Source of the DNA: Deltaproteobacteria bacterium
Lineage (GTDB): Bacteria > Desulfobacterota > Desulfobacteria > Desulfobacterales > JAFDDL01
NCBI GenBank assembly: GCA_019310865.1
Contig: JAFDDL010000012.1
Location: 1 to 18,050, forward strand
Reading direction: 5' to 3'
Length of the DNA stretch: 18,050 nt
Shown: piece by piece, positions 15,062-18,050 of the stretch
Layout of the letters: each line of letters begins with the position of its first letter
Numbering within the stretch: position 1 is the first letter of the stretch
Position numbers and translations under genes: made by a program
Notes under the pieces: model-generated
What the model saw: only the letters and a program-made list of their open reading frames with translations
Database searches by the model: none
Told to the model about the DNA's origin: nothing

Positions 15062-16069
15062 TTAAAAACTCACTTCCTCCTTTAGCATACAGCAGGCAAT
15101 TTTATACAGGGGTGATCCATCCGGGTGATACACCAGATTTTCCGGCTGAATGAGTTTGTTCATGACGCAGCCTTCCGGAATGCTCAGCGAGAACAAATCG
15201 GTTTCATTTATTTTCTGGGTCCGCACCATCTTGTCCGCCGCAAACATCAGAGCGTTAAGCGGATAGTCCTCACAAAGCGGACAGCGATATACACGGCCGT
15301 TGGGAAAAACAAAAAAGTTCTCCGCCACCAATCCGGCACACTCAAAAGGCGCTTCCGGCTCCAAAAAAACCTTTGGATAGGATACTATCACACCCTTTCG
15401 GGCTGCTGCGTCAGCCACTTGGGGAATCGTTTCGAGCCAGGCCGATTGCGGAACCTGAACCAGGCCCTTGTTGCCGTCTTTTGTCTTCGACTGAGCACTT
15501 CCCCGAACGCCCAAAACCTGGATAAAAAATCGATGAATGCCCAGGTCGAATAACAGATCGGGCATTTGCGCCAGTTCATGAATGTTGGCCTGGCTCACCG
15601 TATATATCAAACTGGTGTGAAATCCTTTTCGAATGGTACGCCGAATAGCAGATATACCGGTATCAAAAACGCCGTCGCCCCGAAGCCGGTCATTGGTTTC
15701 CCGCGTGGCGCCGTCCAGGCTGAAGCTGATGTAGTCGACCGATTCGGGGTCTATCTTTGAGAGGATGTCATGAAATAAATATCCGTTGGTATCGATGGTG
15801 ATGGATGAGTAGCCCATGGCTCGTGCCGCATGAACGGCTTCGGGCAATTGTGGGTGCAAAGTGGGCTCGCCGCCTAAAAAAACCACGTTTGTGGTCTTCG
15901 CCGGGTCATAAATGGCGCGCAGCCATTTGATCATCGTCGCTAAGTCGAGCCGATGGCTGCCGTGTTGGGGGGGATTGATATAGCAATGCCGGCAAGTGAG
16001 ATTGCATTGCGTCAGAATATGGAAGAAAAGGTTAACCGCATTCTTGGAAAAGGACACGGTCTTTTTCAT
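15062..16069 (-). CDS. Radical SAM protein with C-terminal cysteine-rich (SPASM-like) region
   Basis: A 335-residue radical S-adenosylmethionine enzyme. The [4Fe-4S] motif CNLTCRHC (C22, C26, C29) is in the standard CxxxCxxC spacing. GGEPT at 66-70 is the SAM amino-group contact, and the barrel continues with DTNGYLF (93-99) and ISFSLDGA (114-121). The C-terminal third has extra cysteines at 244, 263, 266, 301, 326 and 327 (RCPLCEDYPLN, then ACCMLKEE). This arrangement resembles a SPASM or twitch domain holding one or two auxiliary clusters, as in enzymes that modify peptides or proteins. No candidate precursor peptide is obvious next to it. Its ATG overlaps the stop of the cNMP-binding gene by 4 bases (ATGA), so the two are coupled. 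Substrate unknown. Confidence 0.86.
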   Translation of the reverse strand: MKKTVSFSKNAVNLFFHILTQCNLTCRHCYINPPQHGSHRLDLATMIKWLRAIYDPAKTTNVVFLGGEPTLHPQLPEAVHAARAMGYSSITIDTNGYLFHDILSKIDPESVDYISFSLDGATRETNDRLRGDGVFDTGISAIRRTIRKGFHTSLIYTVSQANIHELAQMPDLLFDLGIHRFFIQVLGVRGSAQSKTKDGNKGLVQVPQSAWLETIPQVADAAARKGVIVSYPKVFLEPEAPFECAGLVAENFFVFPNGRVYRCPLCEDYPLNALMFAADKMVRTQKINETDLFSLSIPEGCVMNKLIQPENLVYHPDGSPLYKIACCMLKEEVSF

Positions 16070-16557
16070 TTCGGAGGATCCAAACGACTCTTGAGCTCAA
16101 CCAGTTCTTCGTTGAGCAGGCGAAGACGCATGGTCACAAACTCCGTAAACATCTGGTAAAGCGTCAGTAGAAAGTTGGTTCGTTCTTCCTCGGACGAAAG
16201 CCGATCTTTTGCATCTGTTTTTACCGCCAGGCACATGGTTTGGGTAATAGCAAATACACTTGCCGAGCGTTCCTTACCATCGAGCAATCTCAGCTCGCCG
16301 ATGGTATCACCGACCCGGTCAATGACGGTTATTTCAACACCGTCCTTTTCCACGCGAACTTTGCCTGAAAGAAGAAAATACAACCAGGGATCCTTGGCGC
16401 CCTCACGGATAACCTGTTCACCGGGTTCAAACTCACGAATCTTGCTCAGACGCAACAACTGGCGTAAGCTGGAAGTCTCAAAATTGCGCAACGGTGCCAA
16501 TGCCATCAACTTCTGGATGTTTTGAATATTATCTTTCAGATATTTTGTTTCCTGCAT
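16066..16557 (-). CDS. Cyclic-nucleotide-binding-domain protein with intact pocket
   Basis: A 163-residue stand-alone cNMP-binding domain protein without a DNA-binding motif. The beta-roll spans about 20-125, with EFEPGEQVIREGAKD (42-56), and the phosphate-binding cassette IGELRLLDGKERSAS (86-100) keeps the E (88) and R (97) that contact the cyclic nucleotide in E. coli CRP. A C-terminal helix (about 130-158, rich in Leu/Glu/Arg) could mediate dimerisation or partner contact. AGAGGTG just after the purF stop codon provides the ribosome-binding site. The gene is 13 bases from purF and overlaps the radical SAM gene by 4 bases. It may be a ligand-responsive partner of that enzyme; this is inference. 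Unlike the other cNMP protein in the window (9368-9853), this one looks able to bind a nucleotide. Confidence 0.85.
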   Translation of the reverse strand: MQETKYLKDNIQNIQKLMALAPLRNFETSSLRQLLRLSKIREFEPGEQVIREGAKDPWLYFLLSGKVRVEKDGVEITVIDRVGDTIGELRLLDGKERSASVFAITQTMCLAVKTDAKDRLSSEEERTNFLLTLYQMFTEFVTMRLRLLNEELVELKSRLDPPK

Positions 16558-16570
16558 CGGTATTCACCTC

Positions 16571-17974
16571 TTATCCCATGCAATCTTTGGACAGGTTTTC
16601 GTCGAAATCCACTGCATAGCAACCATCAAAACAGGCCTTACAGAAATTTTGTTCCGGTTTCTCAATGCCCGTGGATTCCAGTAAACCGGAAAGACTCAAA
16701 TAATGAAGAGAATCGGTCCCCAAATGATCACCGAGTTCCTTTACGGACATACTGGCCGCGATGAGTTCTCCGCGGGTGGAAAAATCGATCCCATAATGGC
16801 ATGGATACCGATGGGGCGGCCCGCTGACACGAATATGCACACGGTTTACACCGAGTTCTCTTAGCGCTTTAACCCGGGTCTTGATGGTGGTCCCCCGAAT
16901 GATTGAATCTTCAATAATGATGATATCTTTGCCTTTCAGCAGTTCCTTGACTGGGTTTAACTTTATCCGAACACCGAAATCACGCATACTCTGGGTCGGT
17001 TGGATGAATGTTCGCCCCACATAATGATTACGAATCATGGCCATCTCAAAGGGAATCCCCGACGCCTCATGGTAACCCAGCGCCGCATAAGTCCCGGAAT
17101 CCGGAAACGGCATCACCAGGTCGGCATCCACCGGTGCCTCCTGGGCCAGCCGACGGCCGTGGGCCTTGCGCACCTGATAGACGTTCTTACCAAATATGGT
17201 GCTGTCCGGGCGTGCAAAATATATATATTCAAATATGCAAAAGGCTCTGGGCGTTTCGGGCTGGGATTGAATGCTTCGAACACCGTCTTGATTGATAATA
17301 ACAATCTCACCAGGGTTGAGTTCCCGCACAAACTGGGCCTGGACCAGATCCAGTGCGCAGGTTTCCGAAGCCAGGATATAGTGCCCGTTGAGTTTACCCA
17401 GGCAAAGCGGTCTGAATCCATGGGGATCCTTAATCCCGACGACTTCCCCTCGGCTGGTCAGCATGACAAATGAAAATGCCCCCTTTAATTTTGAAACCGC
17501 CTCTTTAATGGCGCCTTCAAAACCCAATTCGAGGCTTTTGACAAAGAGATGGAGAAACACCTCGCTGTCCATGGTGGTCTGAAAGATCGATCCCGACGCT
17601 TCCAGATCATTTTTCAGGATATGCGCATTGACCAGATTACCGTTGTGAGCGACCGCATAGGACTTTTTACGATGACGGACAACAAAGGGCTGCGCGTTGG
17701 TGAGAATAGAGCTACCGGTTGTGGAATACCGAACATGACCGATGGCGCTGCCGCCACCCAATTGTTCAAGATGTTCTAAAGCGAACACATCCGATACATA
17801 GCCCATCCCCTTGTATTGGTCGATATTTCGATCTCTTGCGACTACGATTCCGGCGCTTTCCTGGCCGCGATGCTGCAAGGCATACAAGCCGAAATACGTC
17901 ATTTTAGCCGATTCCGGATGATTGGAAATACCAAACAGCCCACAGGACTCACGGGGTTTATCAAACATATGCAT
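16571..17974 (-). CDS. purF: Amidophosphoribosyltransferase
   Basis: A 467-residue enzyme of the first committed step of purine synthesis: PRPP plus glutamine to 5-phosphoribosylamine. The N-terminal glutaminase domain has its nucleophile at C11 behind a 10-residue propeptide (MHMFDKPRES), with RYSTTG (82-87) and NGNL (111-114). The phosphoribosyltransferase domain has FPDSGTYAALGY (290-301) and the PRPP-binding IIIIEDSIIRGTT (351-363). C246, C392, C445 and C448 sit where Bacillus subtilis PurF holds its [4Fe-4S] cluster, so this is the oxygen-sensitive Fe-S type with a cleaved propeptide. The start is ATG 17974 or in-frame ATG 17968; neither has a clear Shine-Dalgarno. Both lie at the end of a 22-codon open frame (17961-18029). 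It heads the minus-strand run. Confidence 0.96.
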   Translation of the reverse strand: MHMFDKPRESCGLFGISNHPESAKMTYFGLYALQHRGQESAGIVVARDRNIDQYKGMGYVSDVFALEHLEQLGGGSAIGHVRYSTTGSSILTNAQPFVVRHRKKSYAVAHNGNLVNAHILKNDLEASGSIFQTTMDSEVFLHLFVKSLELGFEGAIKEAVSKLKGAFSFVMLTSRGEVVGIKDPHGFRPLCLGKLNGHYILASETCALDLVQAQFVRELNPGEIVIINQDGVRSIQSQPETPRAFCIFEYIYFARPDSTIFGKNVYQVRKAHGRRLAQEAPVDADLVMPFPDSGTYAALGYHEASGIPFEMAMIRNHYVGRTFIQPTQSMRDFGVRIKLNPVKELLKGKDIIIIEDSIIRGTTIKTRVKALRELGVNRVHIRVSGPPHRYPCHYGIDFSTRGELIAASMSVKELGDHLGTDSLHYLSLSGLLESTGIEKPEQNFCKACFDGCYAVDFDENLSKDCMG

Positions 17975-18029
17975 CGTATTTTTTAAATTTTATCGGGTTA
18001 AAATCCAACAGCTTTTGATAATCCAGCAT
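17961..18029 (-). CDS. Possible 22-codon upstream ORF overlapping the purF start
   Basis: An ATG at 18029 opens a frame of 22 codons (MLDYQKLLDFNPIKFKKYDA, then YV) ending in TGA at 17961-17963. It overlaps the first purF ATG by 14 bases and the second by 8. Because purF has no recognisable ribosome-binding site, this frame could feed ribosomes into purF by termination-reinitiation. The ORF itself has only a weak upstream A/G-rich stretch, and 22 sense codons arise easily by chance. An in-frame stop two codons before its ATG argues against it being the tail of a longer gene. Confidence 0.25.
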   Translation of the reverse strand: MLDYQKLLDFNPIKFKKYDAYV

Positions 18030-18050
18030 ATGTCACTTTCGTGCTCGTGC

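Noticed and set aside
1..18050. CRISPR arrays, transposons, phage genes, tRNA or rRNA.
   Set aside because: No spaced direct repeats, transposase or integrase motifs, or cloverleaf-like sequences were seen on either strand; nearly all bases are in housekeeping or energy-metabolism genes.

Overview
The window looks like chromosomal DNA of a Gram-negative anaerobe, most probably a sulfate-reducing member of the Desulfobacterota (Desulfobacteraceae/Desulfosarcinaceae type). This is an inference from three things: an archaeal/anaerobe-style Mrp cluster, an LPP20 + FecR + SpoIID envelope gene set, and a PurF carrying the iron-sulfur ligands. Coding density is high. The longest gene-free stretches are about 130-140 bp, upstream of mnhE and of metK. 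I see no rRNA, tRNA, CRISPR, insertion sequence or phage gene.

Plus strand, 1-1411: a 15-bp perfect hairpin (probable terminator of an upstream gene outside the window) sits directly in front of a fused SpmA/SpmB-like membrane protein of the nucleoside-recognition (Gate) family.

Plus strand, 1542-9853: one tightly packed operon of twelve genes. The order is mnhE, mnhF, mnhG, a small DUF4040/MbhD-like protein, an MbhE-MnhB fusion, mnhC, three NuoL/M/N-like antiporter subunits (here D1, D2, D3) with two very small membrane proteins between D2 and D3, and finally a cyclic-nucleotide-binding-domain protein. A classical full-length MrpA is absent; its C-terminal parts exist as separate or re-fused pieces, as in archaeal Mbh/Mrp modules. 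The set should build a large membrane cation/proton antiporter with three pump-like subunits. No hydrogenase or dehydrogenase module is encoded here. The terminal sensor-like protein suggests ligand or protein control.

Plus strand, 9854-11163: a 140-bp leader with a possible promoter and a hairpin touching the ribosome-binding site, then metK (S-adenosylmethionine synthase).

Minus strand, 18050 down to 11232: a seven-gene run transcribed toward metK. It contains purF (first step of purine synthesis), a cNMP-binding-domain protein, a radical SAM protein with extra cysteines, nadK, a SpoIID/LytB-domain exported protein, an LPP20-like exported protein and a FecR-domain exported protein. purF and nadK are housekeeping. 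The cNMP/radical SAM pair shares a 4-nt overlap and is functionally uncharacterised. The last three genes form an envelope module.

Most of the window is conserved core metabolism and energy conservation. The most unusual parts are the architecture of the Mrp-like operon (split MrpA, three pumps with complementary loss of key lysines, two tiny membrane subunits, a degenerate cNMP sensor) and the cNMP/radical SAM pair.
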